64,000 nt of DNA from Rummeliibacillus suwonensis (GCF_007896435.1 NZ_VCBL01000001.1:1083345-1147344); one strand, 5' to 3'; counted from the stretch's first letter, positions 45,818 to 54,736 are shown. Numbers and translations are program-made. The notes: generated from the sequence alone by a model not told the origin.

Positions 45818-46243
45818 ATGGATGAACAAAAACCAACCGAAGAAAAAACATTCACGCAATCTGATATAGATAAGGCAATCGGACGGGAAGTAGCAAATGT
45901 TAAACGGGAATATGCGGATTACGAGGAATTAAAGGCAAAAGTTGCGGAGTATGAAGCTATGGAATCAGAAGCAAGCGACGCAAAAGATCCGGTCGCTGAA
46001 GTTACCGCAAAGCATGAGGCTGAGATGCAGTCAATGCGTGAGGAAATAGAGGCATTAAAGACACAGCAAGAAGAAAAGCCAAAGCCTCAACCAAAGCCTA
46101 TTGGCGAGCCCACAAATGGCTATACACCACCGGACAGGTCAGCCGAGCGATTGCTAAAAGATGCTGCAGATAAAGCTAAAAAAACGGGTTCACAGGCAGA
46201 CATCGTAGCGTATGGAAAGTTAAAAAAGCAATTAAAACGGTAG
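45818..46243 (+). CDS. Phage capsid scaffold-like protein
   Basis: 141 aa from ATG 45818, 8 bases after AAGGAG; ATG 45812 is too close. Acidic, predicted coiled coil (AEVTAKHEAEMQSMREEIEAL), Pro-rich linker, and basic C-terminal helix (KKTGSQADIVAYGKLKKQLK). This is the DUF4355/GP20-type scaffold pattern, directly upstream of the capsid gene. Followed by its own terminator. Confidence 0.75.
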   Translation: MDEQKPTEEKTFTQSDIDKAIGREVANVKREYADYEELKAKVAEYEAMESEASDAKDPVAEVTAKHEAEMQSMREEIEALKTQQEEKPKPQPKPIGEPTNGYTPPDRSAERLLKDAADKAKKTGSQADIVAYGKLKKQLKR

Positions 46244-46247
46244 ATGA

Positions 46248-46274
46248 GTCGAGCGAAATCGTTCGGCTTTTTTT
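46248..46274 (+). terminator. Terminator between scaffold and capsid genes
   Basis: GTCGAGCG pairs with CGTTCGGC (G-U included) around AAAT, followed by T7. Confidence 0.8.
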
Positions 46275-46328
46275 ATATGCAATAAAAACACTATATAGCG
46301 CCATGAGCGCGGGAAATGGGGAAATTTA

Positions 46329-47423
46329 ATGTCAGCAACTACTACTTCTTACAATCTACAAGGTAAAAAAGAATCGGTAACAGACGAAATTTTATTGTTA
46401 AATCCAAATCAAACGCCACTTTTAAACCTGGTAGGCTTCGCGCCGCCAGCAACTAATACAACGCATGTTTGGTACGAAGATGAGATGTTCGCGACTTCAA
46501 CAACGCTAACTGCAGCGCTGACAGACGTTGCTACAACGGCAAAAGTCGCTAGCATAGAGCCTTTCGTGCTTAACGCAGTAGCTCAAATCGACGAGGAGTT
46601 AGTTAAAGTTACGGCGATTGACGAATCAACTAAAACATTAACCATTATGCGTGGCTACGCTGGGTCTACTCCACAAGCTGCAGATAACGGTGCGGAAATA
46701 GAATTCCAATTCGTTGAAGGAGAAGAAGGTCAGGACGCTCAGAAAGCTCGTTACAAAGCACGCCAACGTAAAGAAAACTATACGCAAATCTTTATGGATA
46801 GCATTGAGGTATCCGGATCAGCTCTATCCGTTGACCAATACGGAGTAAGCGACCTATACGCTTATGAAAAAGCTAAAAAACAACTTGAATTAGCGCTACA
46901 GCTTGAAAAAGCGCTCATCACAGGCCACAAATACGATAACGGTAAAGTACGACAAATGGCAGGCTTACGCCAATTTATCAGCACAAACGTAGTATCAGGT
47001 GCAGGACAAGCAGTTTCAATTAATATGCTGAGAGACGTTACTAAGAGCATTTTCGAGAAAGGCGGCTTTGCGAATGGCGGTAATTATGCATTCCTAGTGC
47101 CAGCGAAGCAAAAAGTTGCTATCTCAGACTTACAAAACGATAAGCTACGAATTACACAAGGCGAGACATCGCGCGGTCAAAAGGTTGATATGCTTGTTAC
47201 CGACTTCGGCCAATTCCCAATCATCCTTAACAACAACCTGAAAAACGATGAGGTTGTATTCGTAGATACAGACCGTATTAAAATCCGACCTCTTAACGAC
47301 CGAGGCTTTACGCACGTTGAGCAAGGAATCGTGGGAGATAAGCAAGCAGGATTTATCGTAGGTGAATACACACTAGAACTGCAACAAGAACAAGCTCACG
47401 CACGCATTAAAGGCTTAGTATAA
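46329..47423 (+). CDS. Major capsid protein, SU10/DUF5309-like
   Basis: 364 aa. N-terminal KKESVTDEILLLNPNQTPLL and later LALQLEKALITGHKYDNG, NYAFLVPAKQKVAISDLQND and IILNNNLKNDEVVFVDTDRI fit the SU10-type HK97-fold capsid family. An insertion with Ala-rich beta sequence (about 55-130) resembles a surface domain. No prohead protease or portal is nearby, which is unusual. Confidence 0.85.
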   Translation: MSATTTSYNLQGKKESVTDEILLLNPNQTPLLNLVGFAPPATNTTHVWYEDEMFATSTTLTAALTDVATTAKVASIEPFVLNAVAQIDEELVKVTAIDESTKTLTIMRGYAGSTPQAADNGAEIEFQFVEGEEGQDAQKARYKARQRKENYTQIFMDSIEVSGSALSVDQYGVSDLYAYEKAKKQLELALQLEKALITGHKYDNGKVRQMAGLRQFISTNVVSGAGQAVSINMLRDVTKSIFEKGGFANGGNYAFLVPAKQKVAISDLQNDKLRITQGETSRGQKVDMLVTDFGQFPIILNNNLKNDEVVFVDTDRIKIRPLNDRGFTHVEQGIVGDKQAGFIVGEYTLELQQEQAHARIKGLV

Positions 47424-47430
47424 GACATTT

Positions 47431-47471
47431 GAGCGGGCTGACCTTAGCGGGTTGGCTCGCTTTATTTTTTT
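47431..47471 (+). terminator. Terminator after the capsid gene
   Basis: GAGCGGGCTGACC and GGGTTGGCTCGC form an imperfect GC-rich hairpin, followed by TTTATTTTTTTTT. Confidence 0.75.
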
Positions 47472-47496
47472 TTATAACGAAACGGGAGGTTAACAA

Positions 47497-47817
47497 ATGA
47501 ACAGAACCACCAAAAGTAGGTTGAGCAAGATTACACACGTTAGAAAGCTTTACGGCCAAGTTTTAGAGCGGAACGGTAAAGTTAGCAAAACTAAGCTCTC
47601 AAGGCTCAACGCAAAGGCATCGGAGTTATATACGTTCACTGACGATCCACTTTTAGGCAAACTCGCATCATTGATAGCAGGTATTGCAATAGGCGCTGTA
47701 CACTGGGCAGAGAGTAAAGATGATCGCGAACTAGAGTTTATATTTCAAAAAATAAAAGCTGCAGGCGTAGAGTGCGAGCGGATTACAGAGGAAGGAGAAC
47801 GAAATAATGGCGATTAA
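47497..47817 (+). CDS. Small phage-type protein before the tape measure
   Basis: 106 aa, GGGAGG ribosome site. Basic N terminus, a small hydrophobic segment (LASLIAGIAIGAVHW), and overlap of 11 bp with the next gene. The position before a tape measure is where tail chaperones normally lie; no family recognised. Confidence 0.55.
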   Translation: MNRTTKSRLSKITHVRKLYGQVLERNGKVSKTKLSRLNAKASELYTFTDDPLLGKLASLIAGIAIGAVHWAESKDDRELEFIFQKIKAAGVECERITEEGERNNGD

Positions 47818-49486
47818 TTTGCAAGCTATACTGACTTTACAAGACCGTGCCACTAAGCCTCTAATGCAGGTTAATAGGACGATAGAGCGGGTTGACAGAG
47901 CGACCAATAATTATAGTCGGTCAATGGATAAAGCAAGTAATTCCGGAGTGAGTGGATTCGGTCGGGCAGTAACGGCGGTAGGAGGATTAGCAACGGCAAT
48001 CGGCGGTGCAATCGGAGTTTCCAAAATTCTCGAGGCTACACTCTCTGGTGCAATGCAGATGGAAACTGATAAACTAACGCTTAAAGCTTTAGTGAATGAC
48101 GCTGGAAAAGCTAACAAGCTATTCGATATGCTGCAGAAAAAGGGAATGGCTTCGGTATTCTCCGACGCTGACTTTATGAACGCAGGTAAAGCCTTCCTTC
48201 CAATTACGAAAGACCTCGGAGAAATTAATAAGCTATTAGGCGTAACAGAGCGACTAGGCAGCTCTAATAAACTTGAAGGGATGCAGGGGGCGAGCATCGC
48301 AATTCGAGAAGCTCTAAGCTCAGATTATGTATCATTACAAGAACGTTTCAATATTCCAAAATCTATGATTAAAAACGCTTTTGCTGGTGCAGACACCGCA
48401 ACGGAGAAGATCGCGGCGCTTGATAGTGTGCTCAATAAAATGGGCTACACGCAGAAATTCGTTAACGACGTAAATAAATCGTCAGCAGCACAGTGGGATA
48501 TGTTGAAATCTAATGTAACAACCGCAATGGCACAAATGGGAATTGCAGCACTGGACAAGCTGAAAAAGCCTTTATCTGCGCTTAATGCTTGGATGTCTAG
48601 CGGTGGCTTAGCATGGCTCAAAGAAAAAGGTTCAGACTTTCTTTCGGATGCGGCGACTAAGGTCGTAAAGTTCGGAAATTATATCAAAACAAATTGGCCA
48701 ACAATCCAGCAGAATTTCTCAAAATTTGTGTCAATTACGAAGTCACTCAAAGAGCCGTTAATCGCAGCAGGTGTAGCCGTGGTCGCATTTAAAGGAATCA
48801 TGACGGGCTTAACGATTATCAGCACGATTAATACGTTAGTTAAAGCGTACCGTGCGGGGACTTTACTCGCTACTATTGCACAGTGGAATTTGAATGCGGC
48901 ACTTCTCGCGAATCCAATTGCGTGGGTTGTGGCCGGTATAGCTGGGTTAATCGCAGTTGGAGTGCTTTTATACCGTAACTGGGAAAAAGTAGAAGCAGTA
49001 TGGTCAAGCGTTTGGAAATCCATTAAACAAAACGCAGCAGACTCAGTAAATAGCGTAATCGGAAAAATCAATGCGCTTATTGGCACAATTAACAAGATTC
49101 CTGGCGTCAATATCCCGATTATACCTAAAGTAAATTGGGGTGCAACGGAAGTAGCGCCAGCTAAAAAGCTATCGAAAAGCAATCCGCAACTAGGCTCAAT
49201 GGTCAATTATGCGCCGAAGAATTACGGGGGTCTTAACTTAACTGGCCATAGTCACAAAGGCGGTCTTGACCGAGTTCCGTATGACAATTATTTTGCGAGA
49301 CTCCACGCTGACGAGAAAGTTCTTACAGCTACTGAAGCTAAAGAATATAGAAACGGAAATGGTGGTAAAGGTAGCGTTGGTGCTATCGCAATCACGGGTA
49401 ACACGTTTAATGTACGACAAGAAAGCGATATTGAAGCGATTGCAAACGCATTAGCTACTGAAATCTATGCTATGAGAGGTGCTTAA
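47807..49486 (+). CDS. Phage tail tape measure-like protein
   Basis: 559 aa. N-terminal coiled coil (LQDRATKPLMQVNRTIERVDRATNNY), glycine-rich hydrophobic stretch (AVGGLATAIGGAIGVSKI), internal hydrophobic helices (ALLANPIAWVVAGIAGLIAV) and C-terminal linker to GGLDRVPYDNYFARLHADEK, a common tape-measure end motif. Short for a tape measure, implying a short tail or a reduced protein. Confidence 0.8.
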   Translation: MAINLQAILTLQDRATKPLMQVNRTIERVDRATNNYSRSMDKASNSGVSGFGRAVTAVGGLATAIGGAIGVSKILEATLSGAMQMETDKLTLKALVNDAGKANKLFDMLQKKGMASVFSDADFMNAGKAFLPITKDLGEINKLLGVTERLGSSNKLEGMQGASIAIREALSSDYVSLQERFNIPKSMIKNAFAGADTATEKIAALDSVLNKMGYTQKFVNDVNKSSAAQWDMLKSNVTTAMAQMGIAALDKLKKPLSALNAWMSSGGLAWLKEKGSDFLSDAATKVVKFGNYIKTNWPTIQQNFSKFVSITKSLKEPLIAAGVAVVAFKGIMTGLTIISTINTLVKAYRAGTLLATIAQWNLNAALLANPIAWVVAGIAGLIAVGVLLYRNWEKVEAVWSSVWKSIKQNAADSVNSVIGKINALIGTINKIPGVNIPIIPKVNWGATEVAPAKKLSKSNPQLGSMVNYAPKNYGGLNLTGHSHKGGLDRVPYDNYFARLHADEKVLTATEAKEYRNGNGGKGSVGAIAITGNTFNVRQESDIEAIANALATEIYAMRGA

Positions 49487-51348
49487 TGACAGAGGTTTCT
49501 CTATATTGCTCGGTTGGCTCGGAGCTTCACAAGCTAGATGGCTTATGGTCGTCGATTACGTGGAGTGGCGATACAAAGATGGCTTACCGCTCAGTAGAAT
49601 TTACGCTAGCCAACACAGAAAACGGAAAAACTCGTAAGATAAAGCCGTCACCGGGCTCATTAGTCCGATTAAAACGGACAAGCGATAAGAAAGAGTTATT
49701 CCGTGGATATGTGTTTAGGACTGACATTAGCACTGACGGTACACAATCGTTTACCGCCTATGACCCTAACATCTACCTTTCGAAATCCACCGGCTCACAT
49801 ATGTTCAAAAATAAGACTGCATCGCAGATCTTGAAGGTTCTCGCGATAAAGTATGGCATTCCAACAGATTCAATCGCTGATACAAAAATCGTTTTACCTA
49901 AATTGGTATTCCGAGATAAGTCACCTTCGGATATTATTACGATAGCGCTCACTGAAACGCGGAAACGTGGTGGTGAGCGTTTTGTCGTGGGTAATAATAA
50001 AGGGAAATTGACGCTATCAAAGGTATCTACGGCTAATCTTAAATACAAAGCTACGACAACTACGAATATTATTAGCGGATCATACTCGGAATCCATCGAG
50101 GACAGAAAAACAAAGGTTGCTATGACTGGCGGAGACGAAGCGAAAGTCAGCGCTAGTGTTACCTCTAAGTCAGCGAGTTCTATTAAAAAATATGGAATAA
50201 TGCAAGAATACGAGAATAAGCCGGATATTAAGGATAAGGCGAAGCTACAAAAGCTAGCAGACGCACTCTTAAAGCAATTAAACGTAAGCACGCAAGATTT
50301 TAGCATTGAGGTTATCGGAAATACCGGATTTACGGCTGGAAGAAGGTTATATGTAGAGGAGCCTATGTCTTCGAGAAAAGGATATTTCTACATTGTCGCT
50401 GACTCTCATACGTTCAATGCCGATGGTACACATACGGCCAGCTTGACGCTTAAACGTAAAATCGAATTACCTACGGAGTCCTACGAAGCGCCTAGCGAAA
50501 ATAAAACGTCTGATAAATGGGTTTCTTCAACTGGCAAGTATGCTGCCGTTCATTATCAGACTGGATGGAAGGCTACCGCATATGCCTACCAACTTGGCGG
50601 TATTAACGGTTCAAAAGCCGGAATCACGGCATCTGGAACGAAGGTTAAGGAAGGTAGAACGATTGCAGTCGACCCTAGCGTTATTCCTCTAGGTTCAATC
50701 GTGGCGGTTTATGTGCCTTCTGCTAAGCAATATTCCGGTATTTATTTAGCTGAGGATACTGGCGGTGCTATTAAAGGGCATAAAATCGACATAGCACATA
50801 ATCCGAAAGGCGTTTACGACTTCGGAATTAAAAACATTCAAGTGTCGATATTAAAACAAGGCACAGGGCGTTCGGATGCAAGGGCTAAAGCGTCTAATTG
50901 GTCAAGTGAACGGTCGAAAGTGCTTGCGAAATTAAAATCTAGTGCAAGCAGTAGCGTATCGAAAGCATCGTATAGCAAGGCGGATCAAGTAGTCGCTATA
51001 GGGCGCTCCTTTAAAGGCAAGCTACGTTATATCTTTGGAGGCAAAAACATTGCTAGCGGTGGTGGCGATTGCTCCGGATTCACTTATTATTGCTTTAAGA
51101 AAATCGGCGTAAATATTGGACACGGCACATCTACGCAACTTACGAAAGGTAAGCCAGTCAGCAAACTCAGCGCTCAACCTGGCGACCTAGTATTCTTTAA
51201 GAACACATATAGAGCAGGCGTTTCGCACGTTGGTATCGTGACAACACCGGGAAAATTCGTAAACTTACAATCTAGCGGTTGTAAAGAAGAATCGTATATG
51301 ACCGGCTACTGGGCGAAGCATTATCTAGCGATTAGACGAGTTTTATAA
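49486..51348 (+). CDS. Tail hub protein fused to 3D and NlpC/P60 domains
   Basis: 620 aa. Residues 1-330 resemble XkdQ/YqbQ-type tail hub proteins (VSLYCSVGSELHKLDGLWSSI; DFSIEVIGNTGFTAGRRLYV). 360-455 is a 3D domain (VDPSVIPLGS, AEDTGGAIKGHKID), a lytic transglycosylase fold. 490-620 is an NlpC/P60 peptidase with C529 (GGDCSGFTYYCF) and H581 (SHVGIV). Two cell-wall cutting activities in one tail-tip protein. It overlaps the tape measure stop by 1 bp. Confidence 0.87.
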   Translation: MTEVSLYCSVGSELHKLDGLWSSITWSGDTKMAYRSVEFTLANTENGKTRKIKPSPGSLVRLKRTSDKKELFRGYVFRTDISTDGTQSFTAYDPNIYLSKSTGSHMFKNKTASQILKVLAIKYGIPTDSIADTKIVLPKLVFRDKSPSDIITIALTETRKRGGERFVVGNNKGKLTLSKVSTANLKYKATTTTNIISGSYSESIEDRKTKVAMTGGDEAKVSASVTSKSASSIKKYGIMQEYENKPDIKDKAKLQKLADALLKQLNVSTQDFSIEVIGNTGFTAGRRLYVEEPMSSRKGYFYIVADSHTFNADGTHTASLTLKRKIELPTESYEAPSENKTSDKWVSSTGKYAAVHYQTGWKATAYAYQLGGINGSKAGITASGTKVKEGRTIAVDPSVIPLGSIVAVYVPSAKQYSGIYLAEDTGGAIKGHKIDIAHNPKGVYDFGIKNIQVSILKQGTGRSDARAKASNWSSERSKVLAKLKSSASSSVSKASYSKADQVVAIGRSFKGKLRYIFGGKNIASGGGDCSGFTYYCFKKIGVNIGHGTSTQLTKGKPVSKLSAQPGDLVFFKNTYRAGVSHVGIVTTPGKFVNLQSSGCKEESYMTGYWAKHYLAIRRVL

Positions 51349-51365
51349 GAATAGGAGACGATGGT

Positions 51366-51734
51366 ATGACGAAACAACTTAATGAAAAACAAATTGCGGC
51401 CATTACGTATTTAGCAACGCCTAAACGTGGTGGCTTTACTTACGAGCAAATAGCAGATCAAGTAGGCGTAGATGTACGCACATTGCACAGATGGCGAAGG
51501 AATGAAGCCTTTAATAAAGAGCTTAAGCGTGTAATAGTCGCTAATACAATTGACCGTCTGCCGGAGGTTATGGAGGCTATACCGGATATTATCATTCGAG
51601 ACGGTAACGCTGCTATGCTACGAACTTTCTTGCAGGCACACGGCTTACTTGCGGATAAGGTCGAAGTGGAAAGCAAGTCGGACACAAGCGGAATAGACAT
51701 CGAGGCTATTCGTGAACGATTGAAACAACGGTAA
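51366..51734 (+). CDS. Helix-turn-helix protein, small-terminase-like
   Basis: 122 aa. N-terminal HTH (YEQIADQVGVDVRTLHRWRRNEAF) and helical C terminus (ANTIDRLPEVMEAIPDIIIRD...FLQAHGLLADKVEVES), the pattern of phBC6A51-type phage DNA-binding proteins and small terminase subunits. It lies after the tail genes rather than before the capsid, and no large terminase is present. It could mark element DNA for a helper's packaging motor. Confidence 0.65.
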   Translation: MTKQLNEKQIAAITYLATPKRGGFTYEQIADQVGVDVRTLHRWRRNEAFNKELKRVIVANTIDRLPEVMEAIPDIIIRDGNAAMLRTFLQAHGLLADKVEVESKSDTSGIDIEAIRERLKQR

Positions 51735-51812
51735 TAATACACACGGGTGTAGTCGCTATTTCAGCAATTACACCCGATTTTTTTTACTATAGAGAAGCAA
51801 TTTAATTAAGAC

Positions 51813-52736
51813 TTAAAGAATTGTTGCTTTGATTCGATTGTCCAACATTTTATAAAGGTCTTTTTCATCATTCCAAAGAATGTGACTATATTGTCTGGTG
51901 TCGAAATGTAGGTTTTTCAAATCATTTTCGCGACATGTCCAGATAACAGGGATGTCTCTCCCCATTGCATAACCAGCCTCAAAATAAACACCGCCACGAT
52001 GACCCGTAAAATCAGCAATAACAAACTTACTCTTTTTAATATTCGCTATAATCTCATCATCAATTTTATTATTATGTTCTACTCTATCAATACGAATAGG
52101 AGTAAAACCGTTATCTTTAATTGCTTTTTCTATTGCATTTTCATAAATAGAATCAACTTCTGGATTGAACCACATTGCAACAAAAACTTGGTTATTATTA
52201 GTGGTTGTTCTCTCTAGTTCAGCTATCTTATTCCACCCTTTTGCAGTAATTACTATATTTGTAGGGAAGCCTACATTACCTTCTATTAATTTTTCAGAAA
52301 TTAATTGGTCCATTAAATAAAAAGCTTCCATAGTATTTTCTGTTTCAGTGAAAAATAGATGAATATCCTCTCGGAGAAATGGTATAGCATGTCCTGGAAA
52401 ATCACTTAACTTTGATAAATTAACTAGAATTCTATCTAATCTCTCAGAAACCTGAGTAGGAAAATTATTTAGGAGTTTTTCCAATGAAACTATAGGAGTT
52501 TTTATAAGAGGAAGTTCTGTTTCCTGTTCTTCTAACAAAATAGTAATAGGTTGATGTTCCTTTAAGTTCCTTTCTCGTAGAATAGCTCGAAGTTTGATTT
52601 TATTTTTACGAGTTATATACGTTAATAAATTATCGCTTACTGCAAATTTACCACACTTCTGGCAATTAATTTCTATCCCATCAAAAGTTGCAGAGTTAAT
52701 GGAAGCTGTACTATTACAAATAGGGCAATTATTCAT
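51813..52736 (-). CDS. Zinc-ribbon protein with nucleoside deoxyribosyltransferase-like domain
   Basis: 307 aa. N-terminal zinc ribbon (C4, C7, C25, C28). Middle helical region. C-terminal domain from about 185 (QVFVAMWFNPEVDSIYENAI, DEIIANIKKSKFVIADFTGH, GGVYFEAGYAMGRDIPVIWT) with the deoxyribosyltransferase/TIR-like Rossmann pattern. Such domains cleave N-glycosidic bonds, and several related proteins are defence effectors. Minus orientation, AT-rich and own promoter mark it as cargo. The activity is not proved by sequence. Confidence 0.7.
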   Translation of the reverse strand: MNNCPICNSTASINSATFDGIEINCQKCGKFAVSDNLLTYITRKNKIKLRAILRERNLKEHQPITILLEEQETELPLIKTPIVSLEKLLNNFPTQVSERLDRILVNLSKLSDFPGHAIPFLREDIHLFFTETENTMEAFYLMDQLISEKLIEGNVGFPTNIVITAKGWNKIAELERTTTNNNQVFVAMWFNPEVDSIYENAIEKAIKDNGFTPIRIDRVEHNNKIDDEIIANIKKSKFVIADFTGHRGGVYFEAGYAMGRDIPVIWTCRENDLKNLHFDTRQYSHILWNDEKDLYKMLDNRIKATIL

Positions 52737-52774
52737 TAAAACACCATCTTTCTAAATACTTAAATACTTACATA

Positions 52775-52800
52775 TTATACTATATTTTATGGACTTTTTA
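52775..52800 (-). promoter_or_regulatory. Promoter of the cargo gene
   Basis: On the minus strand TATAAT lies within agtataatatgtaag, about 40 bases before the start, with an AAAGATGGTG ribosome site. The -35 is weak. Confidence 0.45.
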
Positions 52801-53084
52801 CTTGTAATAATGTGACAGCGAAGTTATGCCGGGATATATAATAGTAGAAAGTCATAACGTAGGGTGTCCGAAAGTGTCACGAAATATGGCGATTCACCTA
52901 CTCGATGTCTTTTATGCGCGTGCCCTTAAAACACTTTGGATTCATTACATAGCCCTTATTCAGCGCAATATATAGAAGAAACTCGAAAAGGTAGCGTAAG
53001 ATTACGTAACATAAGACGCGATACTTGACGCTAAACACCGACTCGACGCAACTGGCGGATGGACGGCTTCAAAACTCAGGGGGT
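52801..53084. other. Spacer between cargo gene and resolvase region
   Basis: About 280 bp without an open frame, GC content like the element core. Small inverted pairs (aggtagcgtaagattacgta) but no consistent structure recognised. Confidence 0.3.
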
Positions 53085-53228
53085 TATAATTACCGATAGA
53101 GTACACTTATACGGTAACGAAAATGCAAGCTTGCAAATGTTGATATTACGCTATTCTTAAATTACCGTTTGATTGTTACCGTTTGAATTGTTATACTTAC
53201 GGTAACAATAACGAAGGGCGGTAATTAA
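53085..53228 (+). promoter_or_regulatory. Candidate res site / promoter of the resolvase
   Basis: TTACCG or CGGTAA occurs seven times in both orientations (attaccgata, acggtaac, attaccgttt, ttaccgtttg, acggtaacaa, gcggtaatta, gcggtaat) up to and into the first codons of the resolvase. This is what a serine resolvase binding cluster looks like. Confidence 0.55.
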
Positions 53229-53816
53229 ATGGCGGTAATCGGATATGCGCGGGTAAGTAGCAAAGAGCAAAATGAAGCGCGGCAACTTAAATCGTTAAAG
53301 GACGCAGGCTGTGAGCGTATCTATACAGAGAAGATAAGCGGAGCAACAACAGATAGACCGGAGTTACAGAGGATGCTCGATGAGCTACAACCTGGTGATA
53401 TTATCGTTATACATGAGCTGAGCCGTTTATCGCGTTCAACGAAAGACCTTATAGAATTAGTAGAAGTTATCCAATCAAAAGGCGTAGGACTACGCTCAAT
53501 TACGGATAAGTGGCTAGACCTATCCGATGATAATCCGATGAGTGAGCTAATCTTTACGATATTTAGCGGGCTAGCACAGTACGAACGCCGTATGATAAAG
53601 CAGCGTCAGTCCGAAGGCGTTGCAATAGCTAAAGCAAAAGGTAAATACAAAGGTAGACAAACGAAGCTAACAAAAGGCGGAGAAGAAGAAGTAAGAATGA
53701 AGGCGATCATTGACGCATACAAAGACGGCGTTTCAATCGCTGATATTCGTAAGACGTACAAAGTTGGAACTGGAACGATTTACAGATTGTTAGAACGCGA
53801 AGGAATTAAGAGATAA
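53229..53816 (+). CDS. Serine recombinase (resolvase/invertase)
   Basis: 195 aa. YARVSSKEQNEARQL holds the catalytic Ser; IVIHELSRLSRSTKDL and GLAQYERRMIKQRQSEG are family motifs. The C-terminal HTH is DGVSIADIRKTYKVGTGTIYRLL. Length is that of plasmid/Tn3-type resolvases, so dimer resolution of a circular element form or DNA inversion are candidates. It adds to, rather than replaces, the tyrosine integrase. Confidence 0.93.
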   Translation: MAVIGYARVSSKEQNEARQLKSLKDAGCERIYTEKISGATTDRPELQRMLDELQPGDIIVIHELSRLSRSTKDLIELVEVIQSKGVGLRSITDKWLDLSDDNPMSELIFTIFSGLAQYERRMIKQRQSEGVAIAKAKGKYKGRQTKLTKGGEEEVRMKAIIDAYKDGVSIADIRKTYKVGTGTIYRLLEREGIKR

Positions 53817-53818
53817 CG

Positions 53819-53852
53819 AAGGCAAGCGGATCATAGCGCTTGTCTTTTTTTA
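53819..53852 (+). terminator. Resolvase terminator
   Basis: GGCAAGCG pairs with CGCTTGTC (G-U), followed by T7. Confidence 0.8.
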
Positions 53853-54056
53853 TTTGCACTGACTCCATGCCCTATACCTCGATTTTTCTTTTTCAGGCAC
53901 ATTCACAATACACGCAATTTTTAAACATCGGGGTGTTAGACCGGCTTGCTGTACGTATAAAAAATAAAGATCGGCTCCTGGTACGGATAATTTTCGCAAA
54001 TTTAACCGTTCTATGATCCGGTAATACGGTCTGCAGTACGGACAAGGAAATATACT

Positions 54057-54164
54057 TTACCGTAAAATTTCCGTATTATTACCGGAAACAACAAGTAATA
54101 TCAGATTGATTACGGAAAATTACCGTAAAATTATACGGACAAGGTGGATAGCTTTACCGTAAAA
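54057..54164 (+). repeat. Iteron-like TTACCGTAAAA repeats
   Basis: TTACCGTAAAA at 54057-54067, 54120-54130 and 54154-54164. The near-palindrome tttccgtattattaccggaa lies between, with further cggtaat/ttacgg variants from 54018 on. AT-rich, no gene in 53853-54334. The core TTACCG is the same as upstream of the resolvase. Candidate origin, res or segregation locus. Confidence 0.5.
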
Positions 54165-54334
54165 ATATTGTAAAAGCCCTTTTTCATCATCCATTCGTCA
54201 ATGCTTCGTCACGTTTGCGTCTTACTCCCGCAAGGGTTTTGACGATTTTTGATGTTGTGAATTCCCTCTATATACGGTATATTTAATTCACCGGTATAAA
54301 GAATGTCAACATGTTCGACGTGAGAGGAAAAATA

Positions 54335-54583
54335 ATGATTAAAGAAAAACTTTGGGAAGAATTTGGGTTAAGTCAACGCCAATTTCAAAGATATGTAGAA
54401 ACAATTAGAGAAAGGTTTCCTGCGTTTGCGATGATTAATGGCGCAGAAGAATTTCTTGAACACGATGTAAAGTTTTTGCGTATTATTTGTTCCGCTGTAA
54501 AAAATGAAAAAATGTCAATTGAAAGTGTTGTAGAAAATATTTACACAATAAAAACGCTATATTCAAAAGATAATAAAAATTAA
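54335..54583 (+). CDS. Small DNA-binding protein, excisionase candidate
   Basis: 82 aa from ATG 54335 behind GAGAGGAAAA. KEKLWEEFGLSQRQFQRYVETI is helix-turn-helix-like, followed by a helical domain (VKFLRIICSAVKNEKMSIESVV), reminiscent of MerR/excisionase folds. Last gene before attR. An Xis role is inference. Confidence 0.5.
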   Translation: MIKEKLWEEFGLSQRQFQRYVETIRERFPAFAMINGAEEFLEHDVKFLRIICSAVKNEKMSIESVVENIYTIKTLYSKDNKN

Positions 54584-54650
54584 TAACTTGATATACTCGA
54601 CTTCTTACTGTAAAATATGCGGTAAATAACAGAACGAATAAAACGTAAAG

Positions 54651-54682
54651 GCTTCGCGCTACTTAAGCGGCAAACTTGCGCG
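54651..54682 (+). other. Hairpin near attR
   Basis: TTCGCG ... CGCGAA with a 20-base loop, between the last element gene and attR. Could be a terminator without T run or a recombination accessory site. Confidence 0.35.
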
Positions 54683-54736
54683 AAACTATCGAATATAATA
54701 AGAAAAAGTATATCGGGGAAATTCCGCCTAATTACA

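Noticed and set aside
43773-54164. Short spaced repeats that could suggest a CRISPR array
   Set aside because: Repeat units are 9-11 bp with irregular or very short spacing, and no cas genes are present; iteron or binding-site arrays fit better.
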